Counted from the first letter of the stretch, positions 16,758-25,900 are shown. The stretch: 64,000 nucleotides of DNA from Wandonia haliotis (GCF_039523435.1 NZ_BAAAFH010000003.1:1116001-1180000), one strand, 5' to 3'. Numbers and translations are program-made. Notes: generated from the letters alone by a model not told the origin.

Positions 16758-17642
16758 ATGTTGAAACATTTTGAAGATTATTTAAGGAAAGAGAAACGGT
16801 ATGCGGAGCATACAGTGACGGCTTATATGAAAGACATAGGTGATTTCTATGAGTTTGCAGAGCTTTCTGAAATAGATACGAGACAATTATCAGAAGTTCA
16901 CTATCAATTGATCAGGGGATGGATGGTGTCACTACTTGATCAGGGGATTTCAAATAGAAGTGTTAACAGGAAATTATCATCATTACGAACTTTTTTTCGC
17001 TGGGCTTCTGCTGAAGGAATTGTGACCGTTAATCCCATGTTGAAAGTGAAGGGTCCCAGGTCAGAAAAAAGACTTCCGGAATTTGTCCGTACGAGCGAAT
17101 TGGATTTGGAGCGAACTGAGCCTTTGTTTTCAAAAGACTTTTTTGGGGAAAGAGATCGACTGCTCCTGGAGATATTTTACCAGACAGGAATTCGTCTTTC
17201 GGAATGTGTTGAGCTCAAAGAAAAAGATGTTAACCGAGGGAGTATAAAAGTGCTTGGGAAGCGTAATAAAGAGAGAATAATCAGTATTTCTCCGGAGCTT
17301 TTTAATGACCTGGAAAAACTCATGCAAATGAAGCGGAAAGAAGAGTTTTTTTCAGACTATCTTTTTGTGACGGATAAGGGTGTTAAAATGTATCCGAAAT
17401 TTGTTTATAGAAAAATTAATAAGTACCTTTCTAAGGTAACCAGTTTGCAGAAACAGAGTCCGCATGTACTGCGACACACATTTGCAACGCACCTGCTAAA
17501 CGAAGGGGTGGATATTGAAGTGTTAAGAGAGATTTTAGGGCATGCTAATCTGGCTGCAACACAGGTATACACGCACAACTCGTTTGCGAGAATTAACGAG
17601 ATTTACAAATCAGCCCATCCGCGTGGGCACAAAAAAGAATGA
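16758..17642 (+). CDS. xerC: Tyrosine recombinase XerC
   Basis: A 294-residue site-specific recombinase that resolves chromosome dimers at dif together with XerD. The N-terminal SAM-like DNA-binding domain (YLRKEKRYAEHTVTAYMKD) and the catalytic residues are complete: R in TGIRLSE, HxxR in HVLRHTFATHLL, H in LGHANLAATQ, and the nucleophilic Y in VYTH. The call of XerC rather than XerD rests on its place between rpsU and hpf and on the second paralogue at 56578. The ATG directly follows the rpsU terminator. The stop overlaps the possible upstream start of the hpf gene. Confidence 0.9.
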   Translation: MLKHFEDYLRKEKRYAEHTVTAYMKDIGDFYEFAELSEIDTRQLSEVHYQLIRGWMVSLLDQGISNRSVNRKLSSLRTFFRWASAEGIVTVNPMLKVKGPRSEKRLPEFVRTSELDLERTEPLFSKDFFGERDRLLLEIFYQTGIRLSECVELKEKDVNRGSIKVLGKRNKERIISISPELFNDLEKLMQMKRKEEFFSDYLFVTDKGVKMYPKFVYRKINKYLSKVTSLQKQSPHVLRHTFATHLLNEGVDIEVLREILGHANLAATQVYTHNSFARINEIYKSAHPRGHKKE

Positions 17643-17644
17643 TT

Positions 17645-17944
17645 ATGGATACAAAAGTTCATTCCGTACATTTTACAGCAGATGTAAAACTGGTAGATTT
17701 TGTAAATTCAAAGGTCAATAAGTTGCGGTTATTTTTCGGCAACATAGTTTCCAGTGAGGTATTTTTGCGATTAGATAAGTCCACGGAGAGGGCAAATAAG
17801 ATTGCTGAGGTTCGTGTTTTACTCCCCGGGAAAGAACTTTTTGCAAAGAAACAGGCAAAAAGTTTTGAGGAAGCAGCCGACCAGGCCATAGAAGCGTTGC
17901 GAAGACAGGTAAAAAAATATAAAGGGAAGAAAGAATTGAAATAG
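17645..17944 (+). CDS. hpf: Ribosome hibernation-promoting factor (short HPF/RaiA family)
   Basis: A 99-residue protein of the HPF/YfiA family that binds the 30S subunit and helps form inactive ribosomes in stationary phase. Visible features are the N-terminal VHSVHFTADVKLVDFVNSK and the basic C-terminal helix with AADQAIEALRRQVKKYKGKK. It lacks the long C-terminal extension, so it is a short form. An earlier ATG at 17639 overlaps the xerC stop; MDTKVHSVHF at 17645 aligns better with relatives. It is followed by a strong symmetrical terminator before the tRNA cluster. Confidence 0.9.
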   Translation: MDTKVHSVHFTADVKLVDFVNSKVNKLRLFFGNIVSSEVFLRLDKSTERANKIAEVRVLLPGKELFAKKQAKSFEEAADQAIEALRRQVKKYKGKKELK

Positions 17945-17966
17945 ATTGTTAGTCAGTATATTAATG

Positions 17967-18010
17967 AATAGGGAAGGCGTTAACGCCTTCCCTATTTTAA
18001 TTTTTTTTCA
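17967..18010 (+). terminator. Terminator after hpf: 30-base perfect palindrome
   Basis: AATAGGGAAGGCGTT (17967-17981) is followed at once by its reverse complement (17982-17996), then a T-rich stretch. The arms pair completely except for the few loop bases. Being symmetrical, it could act on both strands. Confidence 0.9.
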
Positions 18011-18029
18011 TATTTTTTTTCTGAAACTG

Positions 18030-18059
18030 TTTGCGGATTACTTTTTTTTCCTACATTTG
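18030..18059 (+). promoter_or_regulatory. Promoter of the tRNA-tuf transcript
   Basis: TTTG at 18030-18033 and TACATTTG at 18052-18059, with an 18-base spacer, match the Bacteroidota consensus. Initiation near 18064 gives about 30 bases before the first tRNA. Confidence 0.8.
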
Positions 18060-18094
18060 CAAACCCAAACGGGACAACGTTCTTTAAAAGACAA

Positions 18095-18168
18095 GCCGAT
18101 ATAGCTCAGTTGGCCAGAGCAGCTGATTTGTAATCAGCAGGTCGTGGGTTCGAATCCCTCTATCGGCT
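18095..18168 (+). tRNA. tRNA-Thr (TGT)
   Basis: Full cloverleaf of 74 bases: acceptor GCCGATA/TATCGGC, anticodon stem GCTGA/TCAGC with loop TTTGTAA giving anticodon TGT at 18129-18131, and a TTCGAAT T-loop. CCA is not encoded. Confidence 0.97.
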
Positions 18169-18186
18169 CATTTATTTTATTGTGTT

Positions 18187-18269
18187 GGGGGGATACTCAA
18201 GCGGCCAACGAGGACAGACTGTAAATCTGTTGGTGTACACCTTCGCAGGTTCGAATCCTGCTCCCCCCA
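18187..18269 (+). tRNA. tRNA-Tyr (GTA)
   Basis: An 83-base class II tRNA: acceptor GGGGGGA/TCCCCCC, anticodon stem ACAGA/TCTGT with anticodon GTA at 18221-18223, and the long variable arm expected for tRNA-Tyr. Confidence 0.97.
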
Positions 18270-18290
18270 CAACCCAGTATTGCAAGTTAG

Positions 18291-18363
18291 GCGGGAGTAG
18301 CTCAGTTGGTAGAGCGTCAGCCTTCCAAGCTGAGGGTCGCGAGTTCGAATCTCGTCTCCCGCT
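18291..18363 (+). tRNA. tRNA-Gly (TCC)
   Basis: A 73-base cloverleaf: acceptor GCGGGAG/CTCCCGC, anticodon stem TCAGC/GCTGA with anticodon TCC at 18324-18326. Confidence 0.97.
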
Positions 18364-18386
18364 CTTAATTTTCAATACCTGAATTT

Positions 18387-18458
18387 GCCGATGTAGCTCA
18401 GGGGTAGAGTGCTTCCTTGGTAAGGAAGAGGTCACGGGTTCAAATCCCGTCATTGGCT
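18387..18458 (+). tRNA. tRNA-Thr (GGT)
   Basis: A 72-base cloverleaf: acceptor GCCGATG/CATTGGC with one G-T pair, anticodon stem CTTCC/GGAAG with anticodon GGT at 18419-18421. It reads the remaining Thr codons not served well by the TGT isoacceptor. Confidence 0.97.
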
Positions 18459-18474
18459 CTGCAGACAAGGGGAC

Positions 18475-18490
18475 TCACTCGAAAGGGTGA
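18475..18490 (+). promoter_or_regulatory. GAAA-tetraloop hairpin between tRNA-Thr and tuf
   Basis: TCACTC and GGGTGA form a six-pair stem capped by GAAA, followed by ATTTTGG. It may be an RNA-processing signal or weak attenuator between the tRNAs and tuf. A TAGATTTG box at 18511-18518 could add a tuf promoter, but its -33 spacing is too short. Confidence 0.35.
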
Positions 18491-18558
18491 ATTTTGGTGT
18501 TTGTTGAGGTTAGATTTGTATTTTTTTAATAAGTAATAAATAAAAAACCTAGGTAACA

Positions 18559-19746
18559 ATGGCTAAGGAAACATTTGATCGTTCCAAACCACACGTAAAC
18601 ATTGGAACAATCGGTCACGTTGACCACGGAAAGACTACATTGACAGCTGCGATTTCATCAGTATTGGCTAATAAAGGTCTTGCACAGATGAGAGATTTCT
18701 CATCAATTGACAACGCGCCAGAGGAAAAAGAGCGTGGTATTACAATTAACACTTCTCACGTTGAGTACGAAACAGCTAATCGTCACTATGCACACGTTGA
18801 CTGTCCTGGTCACGCCGATTACGTGAAAAACATGGTTACTGGTGCGGCTCAGATGGACGGAGCTATCCTTGTAGTTGCTGCTACAGATGGTCCGATGCCT
18901 CAAACTCGTGAGCACATCCTTCTAGGTCGTCAGGTTGGAGTTCCTCGTATCGTAACTTTCTTGAACAAAGTTGATATGGTGGACGATCCAGAGCTTTTAG
19001 AGCTTGTTGATATGGAGGTTCGTGAATTGTTGTCTTTCTACGGATATGACGGTGATAACGCTCCTGTTATTCAAGGTTCTGCTCTTGGAGCATTGAACGG
19101 TGAAGACAAGTGGGTGAAAACAGTTGAAGAATTGATGGATGCTGTTGATAGCTACATCGAGCTTCCTCCACGTGATGTTGATAAGCCATTCTTGATGCCG
19201 GTTGAGGACGTATTCTCTATCACAGGTCGTGGTACAGTTGCTACAGGACGTATCGAAACAGGAGTTATTAACTCTGGTGACGAGGTTGAAATCCTTGGTA
19301 TGGGTGACGAGAAAATGAAATCAGTTGTAACTGGAGTTGAGATGTTCCGTAAAATTCTTGACCGTGGTGAAGCTGGAGATAACGTAGGTCTTCTTTTGAG
19401 AGGTATTGACAAAGCTGATATCCGTCGTGGTATGGTTATCGCTAAGCCAGGATCAATCACTCCTCACACAGATTTCAAAGCTGAGATCTATGTATTGAAG
19501 AAAGAAGAAGGTGGTCGTCACACTCCATTCCACAACAGATACCGTCCACAGTTCTACTTCCGTACAACTGACGTGACAGGAGAAATCATCCTTGAAGAAG
19601 GACGTGAAATGGTAATGCCTGGTGACAACGTTACAATTACAGTTAAATTGATTGTACCTGTAGCGATGGATAAAGGACTTCGTTTTGCAATCCGTGAGGG
19701 TGGTAGAACTGTAGGTGCTGGTCAGGTAACTGAGATTATTGCATAA
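18559..19746 (+). CDS. tuf: Elongation factor Tu
   Basis: A 395-residue GTPase that delivers aminoacyl-tRNA to the ribosome. The G motifs are intact: GHVDHGKT (about 19-26), DCPGHAD (about 80-86) and NKVD (about 135-138). The effector region has RGITINTSHVEYE. Domains 2 and 3 end with GQVTEIIA. The gene lies between tRNA-Thr and tRNA-Trp, the arrangement usual in this phylum, and is probably processed from a tRNA-mRNA transcript. Confidence 0.99.
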   Translation: MAKETFDRSKPHVNIGTIGHVDHGKTTLTAAISSVLANKGLAQMRDFSSIDNAPEEKERGITINTSHVEYETANRHYAHVDCPGHADYVKNMVTGAAQMDGAILVVAATDGPMPQTREHILLGRQVGVPRIVTFLNKVDMVDDPELLELVDMEVRELLSFYGYDGDNAPVIQGSALGALNGEDKWVKTVEELMDAVDSYIELPPRDVDKPFLMPVEDVFSITGRGTVATGRIETGVINSGDEVEILGMGDEKMKSVVTGVEMFRKILDRGEAGDNVGLLLRGIDKADIRRGMVIAKPGSITPHTDFKAEIYVLKKEEGGRHTPFHNRYRPQFYFRTTDVTGEIILEEGREMVMPGDNVTITVKLIVPVAMDKGLRFAIREGGRTVGAGQVTEIIA

Positions 19747-19793
19747 TATATAGCGATATCATAAAAAGGGAGGCTTTTTGTCTCCCTTTGTTT

Positions 19794-19866
19794 ACGGGCG
19801 TAGCTCAGCTGGTAGAGTAGTGGTCTCCAAAACCATTGGTCGTGGGTTCGAATCCTACCGCCCGTG
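19794..19866 (+). tRNA. tRNA-Trp (CCA)
   Basis: A 73-base cloverleaf: acceptor ACGGGCG/CGCCCGT, anticodon CCA at 19827-19829 with stem GTGGT/ACCAT (one wobble), T-arm GTGGG/CCTAC. It lies between tuf and secE, 14 bases before the secE start. Confidence 0.97.
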
Positions 19867-19880
19867 CAAAACTTAAAAAA

Positions 19881-20111
19881 GTGGCAAATTTTAAAGAATA
19901 TATTGCAGAAACGGTGAACGAAATGGTTCACAAAGTAACATGGCCAACCTGGAAAGAACTACAGAGTAGTACAATCCTTGTAGTTGTTGCTTCCGTTCTG
20001 TTCGCTTTAGCTATCGCTCTAATGGATTATGTTTTTGGTGCACATGATGTAGCTGATCCGAATACGTTCTGGAAAGGCTTGTTAGGTAGTTTTTACAATA
20101 TGTTTAAATAG
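19881..20111 (+). CDS. secE: Preprotein translocase subunit SecE
   Basis: A 76-residue membrane protein of the SecYEG channel. The family motif VHKVTWPTWKELQSST is at about 16-31 and one membrane helix at about 32-54. The likely start is GTG at 19881, giving a protein that begins (M)ANFKEYIAETVNEM; an in-frame ATG at 19836 lies inside tRNA-Trp and is rejected. No Shine-Dalgarno sequence precedes the GTG. Its neighbours tuf, nusG and rplK match the conserved bacterial order. Confidence 0.93.
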   Translation: MANFKEYIAETVNEMVHKVTWPTWKELQSSTILVVVASVLFALAIALMDYVFGAHDVADPNTFWKGLLGSFYNMFK

Positions 20112-20122
20112 GCATCAATAGA

Positions 20123-20674
20123 ATGGGAGAAATAAAGAAAAGATGGTATGTGGTCAGAGCCGTTAGTGGAAAAGAAAAAAAGGTTAAGGAATATCTTGAC
20201 CTTGAAATTTCGCGTTTGGGGCTAAATGATTACGTTTCTCAGGTATTGATTCCTACTGAAAAAGTATTTCAAATCCGTAATGGGAAAAAGATAAGTAAGG
20301 AGAAAGCGTATCTTCCGGGATATGTTCTGATAGAAGCAGCTCTTGTTGGAGAGGTGCCTCACGTAGTTAAGAACATTCCGAATGTAATTGGTTTTCTGGG
20401 AGCCGAAAAAGGTGGAGATCCAATGCCAATGCGCCAATCCGAGGTTTTCCGAATTTTAGGTAAGGTTGATGAACTGGCTGAAACGGAAGAAGAAATGAAT
20501 ATTCCTTTCGTTGTCGGAGAATCTGTTAAGGTTATTGACGGACCGTTTAATAACTTTAATGGTATTATAGAAGAAATCAACGAAGAGAAAAAGAAATTGA
20601 AAGTAATGGTCAAAATATTTGGCCGAAAAACACCTTTGGAACTCAACTATATGCAAGTTGAGAAAGAAGGTTAA
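20123..20674 (+). CDS. nusG: Transcription termination/antitermination protein NusG
   Basis: A 183-residue factor that binds the RNA polymerase clamp and couples it to the ribosome or Rho. The NGN domain begins KRWYVVRAVSGKEKKV; the segment AYLPGYVLIEA is conserved. The C-terminal KOW domain contains VGESVKVIDGPFNNFNGII. The gene follows secE by 11 bases and is followed by an 86-base leader before rplK. Confidence 0.98.
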   Translation: MGEIKKRWYVVRAVSGKEKKVKEYLDLEISRLGLNDYVSQVLIPTEKVFQIRNGKKISKEKAYLPGYVLIEAALVGEVPHVVKNIPNVIGFLGAEKGGDPMPMRQSEVFRILGKVDELAETEEEMNIPFVVGESVKVIDGPFNNFNGIIEEINEEKKKLKVMVKIFGRKTPLELNYMQVEKEG

Positions 20675-20699
20675 ACTTGTATTAACCGTAGCAGTGATT

Positions 20700-20732
20700 G
20701 TGCAACATCCTTGAATGCTTCCTGTTGTACAC
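20700..20732 (+). promoter_or_regulatory. Hairpin in the rplK leader
   Basis: GTGCAACA (20700-20707) pairs with TGTTG (20723-20727) and CAC (20730-20732), with a two-base bulge. It sits in the nusG-rplK gap and could take part in ribosomal-protein autoregulation; that role is a guess. Confidence 0.35.
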
Positions 20733-20760
20733 ACGTTATGACTACATAAAATAAAAACAA

Positions 20761-21204
20761 ATGGCTAAAGAAGTAGCAGCATTGATCAAATTGCAGGTCA
20801 AAGGTGGTGCAGCCAATCCTTCTCCTCCTGTAGGACCCGCTTTGGGTGCGAAAGGTGTAAACATCATGGAGTTCTGTAAGCAGTTTAATGCTAGAACTCA
20901 GGATAAACCAGGGAAGGTATTGCCTGTTGTTATTACTGTTTACAGTGATAAATCCTTTGATTTCATCATTAAAACCCCTCCGGCAGCAGTTCAGTTATTG
21001 GAAGTGGCGAAAATTAAGAAAGGTTCATCAGAGCCAAACCGTTCTAAGGTAGCATCGCTTACCTGGGATCAGATTCGTCCTATTGCTGAAGATAAAATGG
21101 CAGATTTGAATTGTTTTACAATCGAATCGGCAATGCGTATGGTTGCGGGTACTGCAAGAAGTATGGGAATTACTGTTAAAGGTGACTTTCCTGGTCAAAA
21201 CTAA
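20761..21204 (+). CDS. rplK: 50S ribosomal protein L11
   Basis: A 147-residue protein of the GTPase-associated centre. The N-terminus ALIKLQVKGGAANPSPPVGP with the GPALGAKGVNIMEFCK segment is diagnostic, and the C-terminal RNA-binding domain ends with GTARSMGITVKG. It begins the rplKAJL-rpoBC series. Confidence 0.99.
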   Translation: MAKEVAALIKLQVKGGAANPSPPVGPALGAKGVNIMEFCKQFNARTQDKPGKVLPVVITVYSDKSFDFIIKTPPAAVQLLEVAKIKKGSSEPNRSKVASLTWDQIRPIAEDKMADLNCFTIESAMRMVAGTARSMGITVKGDFPGQN

Positions 21205-21218
21205 ATTACTGTTGAATT

Positions 21219-21914
21219 ATGGGACGTATAGCTAAGAAAAGAAAAGAAATCCTTGCCAAATATGACTTGGATAAAGCGTACTCACTTGACGAGGCATGTA
21301 ATTTAGTGAAGGAAATCACTACGACTAAATTCGATGCTTCGGTTGATATCAGTGTGCGCCTTGGAGTTGATCCACGTAAAGCCAACCAAATGATTCGCGG
21401 AACAGTTGCTCTTCCTCACGGAACAGGAAAAGATGTACAGGTACTTGTACTTTGTACTCCTGATAAAGAAGAAGAAGCAAAAGCAGCTGGTGCTGATTAT
21501 GTTGGTTTGGATGAGTATATCGACAAAATCAAACAAGGTTGGACTGATGTTGATGTGATTATCACAATGCCTTCTGTTATGGGGAAAGTTGGAGCACTTG
21601 GACGTGTTTTAGGTCCACGTGGTCTTATGCCAAACCCAAAAACAGGAACGGTAACTATGGAGATTGGTAAAGCGGTTCAGGAAGTGAAAGCCGGGAAAAT
21701 TGATTTTAAAGTAGACAAATATGGTAATATCCATTCAGGTATTGCTAAAGTAAGCTTTGAAGGAGATAAAATCCGTGACAATGCAAAAGAAATTTTGCAG
21801 ACGCTTATTAAGATGAAACCTGCTGCGGCGAAAGGTACTTATATTAAGAGCATTCACTTAAGCTCTACTATGAGTCCAAGTATCCAGATAGATCCAAAAT
21901 CAGTTGTAGCTTAA
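21219..21914 (+). CDS. rplA: 50S ribosomal protein L1
   Basis: A 231-residue protein of the L1 stalk. Diagnostic segments are VDPRKANQMIRGTVALPHGT and MGKVGALGRVLGPRGLMPNP. In many bacteria L1 represses its own operon by binding the leader mRNA near rplK; the leader hairpin at 20700 is a candidate but not an obvious match. It starts 14 bases after the rplK stop. Confidence 0.99.
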   Translation: MGRIAKKRKEILAKYDLDKAYSLDEACNLVKEITTTKFDASVDISVRLGVDPRKANQMIRGTVALPHGTGKDVQVLVLCTPDKEEEAKAAGADYVGLDEYIDKIKQGWTDVDVIITMPSVMGKVGALGRVLGPRGLMPNPKTGTVTMEIGKAVQEVKAGKIDFKVDKYGNIHSGIAKVSFEGDKIRDNAKEILQTLIKMKPAAAKGTYIKSIHLSSTMSPSIQIDPKSVVA

Positions 21915-21926
21915 AAAATTGTAAAG

Positions 21927-22451
21927 ATGACAAGAGAAGAAAAAGCACAGTATATTGAGGAGCTAACAGCAGACTTATCACAGGCAGGCGTTTTTTACCT
22001 TGCGGATACTTCAGGTTTAACTGTTGAAAGTGTTAACGCTTTGCGAAGAAAGTGTTTCCAGGCAAATATCGAGATGCGTGTTGTGAAAAACACGTTACTT
22101 GAAAAAGCGATGGAACAAGTTGAAGGTGTCGATTACTCTGATTTAAAAGGAGTGTTGGCAGGACCTACAGCTATCTTCTTTGCTGAAGTGGGTAATGCAC
22201 CTGCAAAACTTATCAAAGATTTCCGTAAAAAGAATGAAATTCCTCGTTTGAAGGGAGCTTTTGTTGAAGAAGCTATTTTTATCGGTGATAACAACCTTGA
22301 GTTCTTGACAAATATCAAGAGTAAGGAAGAGCTTATCGGTGAAATTATCGGACTTCTTCAGTCTCCTGCTAAAAACGTTATTTCAGGACTTAAAGGAAGC
22401 GGTGGTAAAATTGCTGGTCTCCTTAAAACGCTCTCGGAAAGAGAAGCATAA
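21927..22451 (+). CDS. rplJ: 50S ribosomal protein L10
   Basis: A 174-residue protein that anchors L7/L12 dimers to the stalk base. The N-terminal domain contains LADTSGLTVESVNALRRKC and VVKNTLLEKAM; the C-terminal helix (PAKNVISGLKGSGGKIAGLL) is the L7/L12-binding tail. It follows rplA by 12 bases. Confidence 0.98.
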   Translation: MTREEKAQYIEELTADLSQAGVFYLADTSGLTVESVNALRRKCFQANIEMRVVKNTLLEKAMEQVEGVDYSDLKGVLAGPTAIFFAEVGNAPAKLIKDFRKKNEIPRLKGAFVEEAIFIGDNNLEFLTNIKSKEELIGEIIGLLQSPAKNVISGLKGSGGKIAGLLKTLSEREA

Positions 22452-22496
22452 TTTTTTGTTAATTAATTATTTAGAACCTTTTTAAAATTTAATAAA

Positions 22497-22871
22497 ATGG
22501 CGGATTTAAAAGAAATCGCAGAAACGTTGGTTAACCTTACAGTAAAAGATGTTAACGAGTTAGCTGATATCCTTAAAGAAGAGTATGGAATTGAGCCTGC
22601 TGCTGCAGCTGTTGCTGTTGCTGCTGGTCCTGCTGCTGCTGGAGAAGCTGCTGAAGAAAAGACTGAGTTCGACGTAGTGTTGAAAGCAGCTGGTGGTAAC
22701 AAACTTGCAGTAGTTAAGCTTGTGAAAGAATTAACTGGTCTTGGTTTGAAAGAAGCTAAAGAAGCAGTTGATGCAGCACCTGCTAACTTGAAAGAAGGAG
22801 TTTCTAAAGACGAAGCAGAAGCACTTAAAAAATCTCTTGAAGAAGCTGGAGCTGAAGTTGAGATTAAGTAA
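22497..22871 (+). CDS. rplL: 50S ribosomal protein L7/L12
   Basis: A 124-residue acidic stalk protein. The N-terminal dimer domain is followed by an alanine-rich hinge (about 33-52) and the factor-binding C-terminal domain with KLAVVKLVKELTGLGLKEAK. It recruits translational GTPases. An attenuator-like hairpin separates it from rpoB. Confidence 0.99.
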   Translation: MADLKEIAETLVNLTVKDVNELADILKEEYGIEPAAAAVAVAAGPAAAGEAAEEKTEFDVVLKAAGGNKLAVVKLVKELTGLGLKEAKEAVDAAPANLKEGVSKDEAEALKKSLEEAGAEVEIK

Positions 22872-22889
22872 TCATATCATTGATTTTAC

Positions 22890-22947
22890 GGTATAGGCAC
22901 AGCCAAAATGGCTTGTGCCTATACCTGTTTATTTGCACATTTGTGCC
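22890..22947 (+). promoter_or_regulatory. rplL-rpoB attenuator with alternative pairing
   Basis: GGTATAGGCACA (22890-22901) pairs with TGTGCCTATACC (22914-22925), extended by GCC/GGC inside, making a 15-pair stem with one bulge. It is followed by a U-poor sequence, so it should terminate only partly. A second small hairpin, GCACA-TT-TGTGC (22935-22946), repeats the same arm sequences, so its arms could pair with the first hairpin instead. Partial termination here would set the ratio of L7/L12 to RNA polymerase beta, as in other bacteria. Confidence 0.75.
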
Positions 22948-22981
22948 ATTTGGTCGATTGTACTAATTAAATTTAAAAGCC

Positions 22982-25900
22982 TTGGCGACAACAAGCAATA
23001 CTTCACAAAGAATATCTTTTGCATCGAGCAAAAGTCAATTTGATTATCCGGATTTTTTGGATATTCAAATTAAGTCGTTCCAGGAATTTTTCCAGTTGGA
23101 AACGACTCCTGAAAACCGCGAACATGAAGGTCTGTATAAGGTGTTCTCTGAGAACTTCCCGATTACGGATACAAGAAACCAGTTCGTATTAGAATTTTTG
23201 GACTACTTTATTGATCCGCCTCGTTACACAATAGAAGAGTGTATTGAGAGAGGGTTAACATACAGTGTCCCACTTAAAGCGAAATTAAAATTGTACTGTA
23301 CAGACCCTGAACACGAGGACTTCGAGACTATCGTGCAGGATGTGTATTTGGGTACAATACCTTATATGACGCCAAAAGGATCTTTCGTTGTAAATGGTGC
23401 TGAGCGTATTATCGTTTCTCAGTTGCACCGTTCTCCGGGAGTATTCTTCGGCCAAAGTCGTCATGCTAACGGAACGAAGTTATATTCGGCACGTGTAATC
23501 CCGTTCAAAGGTTCCTGGATGGAATTTGCTACGGATATCAATAGTGTGATGTATGCATATATCGATCGTAAGAAGAAGTTACCTGTAACAACACTTCTTC
23601 GTGCTATCGGATATGAAAGCGATAAGGATATTCTGGAGATTTTTGATCTTGCGGACGAGATTAAAGTTAATAAGACAAATCTTAAAAAGTGCGTTGGTCG
23701 TAAATTGGCTGCCAGAGTATTGAAAACATGGATAGAAGATTTCGTTGATGAAGATACAGGAGAAGTTGTGTCAATTGAACGTAATGAAATTCTTCTTGAC
23801 CGTGAAACTGTTATTGAAGAAGAACACATAGATTTAGTTATCGATAGTGGAGCTAAGTCTATTATTCTACATAAAGAGGATGTAAACACAGCGGATTATA
23901 CAATTATCTATAACACGCTTCAAAAGGATACATCTAACTCAGAGAAAGAAGCTGTAGAGCACATTTATCGTCAATTACGTAATGCTGAACCACCAGACGA
24001 GGAAACAGCACGTAGCGTATTCGATAAGTTATTCTTCTCTGATTCGCGTTACGATTTAGGTGAAGTGGGTCGTTACCGAATCAATAAGAAGCTCTATCAG
24101 GAAAACGTTGAGGACTCAAGAGTTCTTACCAAGGCTGATATTATTTCTATCATTAAATATTTGATTGAGTTGGTGAACTCAAAAGCAGATGTTGATGATA
24201 TCGACCACTTAAGTAACCGTCGTGTTCGTACGGTAGGAGAGCAATTGTATGCTCAGTTTGGTGTTGGACTTGCACGTATGGCAAGAACAATTCGTGAGCG
24301 AATGAACGTTCGTGATAACGAAGTATTTACACCAATTGACCTTATTAATGCAAAAACGCTTTCATCTGTGATCAACTCGTTCTTCGGAACTAACCAGTTG
24401 TCACAGTTTATGGACCAGACGAACCCTCTTTCTGAGGTAACACACAAACGTCGTATGTCTGCACTCGGGCCTGGTGGACTTTCCCGTGAGCGAGCAGGAT
24501 TTGAGGTGCGTGACGTTCACTATACACACTACGGTCGTCTTTGTACAATTGAGACACCTGAAGGACCAAACATTGGTTTGATTTCTTCACTATGTGTGTT
24601 TGCGAAAGTGAATAAACTTGGATTTATTGAAACTCCTTACCGTAAGGTAGAAGACGGAAAAGTGAAACTGGAAGAATCTCCTATTTACCTTTCTGCTGAG
24701 GAAGAAGATAATAAAACAATTGCACAGGCGAATGCTATTATTGATGATAAAGGTAAATTTATCAATGATAAAGTAAAAGCACGAATGGAAGGTGACTTCC
24801 CGGTTGTTGAGCCGGAGAGTATAGACCTGATGGACGTTGGGACAAACCAGATTGCATCTATAGCAGCATCATCGATTCCTTTCCTTGAGCATGATGATGC
24901 GAACCGTGCATTGATGGGATCTAACATGCAGCGTCAGGCAGTTCCGTTATTAAAGCCGGCATCTCCTATAGTAGGGACTGGAATTGAGCGTTTGGTTGCG
25001 CGTGATTCACGAGTACTTATCAATTCTGAAGGAGATGGAACCGTTGAGTACGTTGATGCAAATGAAATCGTGATTCGTTACGATCAGACGGATGAAGATC
25101 GCTTGGTATCTTTTGACGGAGACCTGAAAACATATACTTTGACGAAGTTCCAGAAGACAAATCAGGGAACTACAATGAACCTTAAACCGATTGTTAAAAG
25201 AGGAGATAAGGTTGAAAAAGGTCAGGTACTGTGTGAAGGATACGCTACGGAAAAAGGTGAATTAGCACTTGGACAAAACCTGAAAGTGGCTTTCATGCCA
25301 TGGAAAGGGTACAACTTCGAGGATGCGATCGTAATCTCAGAGCGCGTTGTGCGTGAGGATGTCTTTACTTCTATTCACATTGATGAACATTCATTGGAAG
25401 TTCGTGATACAAAACGTGGAATGGAAGAACTTACAGCGGATATACCTAATGTAAGTGAAGAAGCAACCAAAGATCTTGATGAAAACGGATTGATCCGTAT
25501 CGGAGCAGATATTAAAGAAGGAGATATCCTGATTGGTAAAATTACTCCAAAAGGAGAAACAGATCCATCGCCGGAAGAGAAACTATTGAGAGCGATCTTC
25601 GGGGATAAAGCTGGTGATGTGAAAGATGCTTCATTGAAAGCAGGTCCTTCACTTCGCGGAGTGGTTATCGACAAGAAGTTATTCTCCAGAGCTATCAAAG
25701 ATCGTAAGACAAAAGCACAGGATAAACCAATCCTGGAGCAATTGGATTCCGAATACGATAAGGATTATGCATCACTAAAAGAAAAACTGGTTGAAAAATT
25801 ACTGGTAGTTCTTGAAGGGCATAAATCAAATGGAGTGTTCAATAATTTCCGTGAGGAGATTATCAAAAAAGGTTCGAAATTCTCACAAAAGGCATTGTTC

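Noticed and set aside
18172..18468. Open frame on the minus strand across three tRNA genes
   Set aside because: It is a translation of tRNA complements (GFEPVTSS-like sequence), a well-known spurious protein pattern.
19836..19880. Earlier ATG for secE
   Set aside because: It lies inside tRNA-Trp; the GTG at 19881 gives a normal SecE N-terminus.
22463..22702. Alanine-rich minus-strand frame
   Set aside because: It is the antisense of the rplL hinge and has no family likeness.
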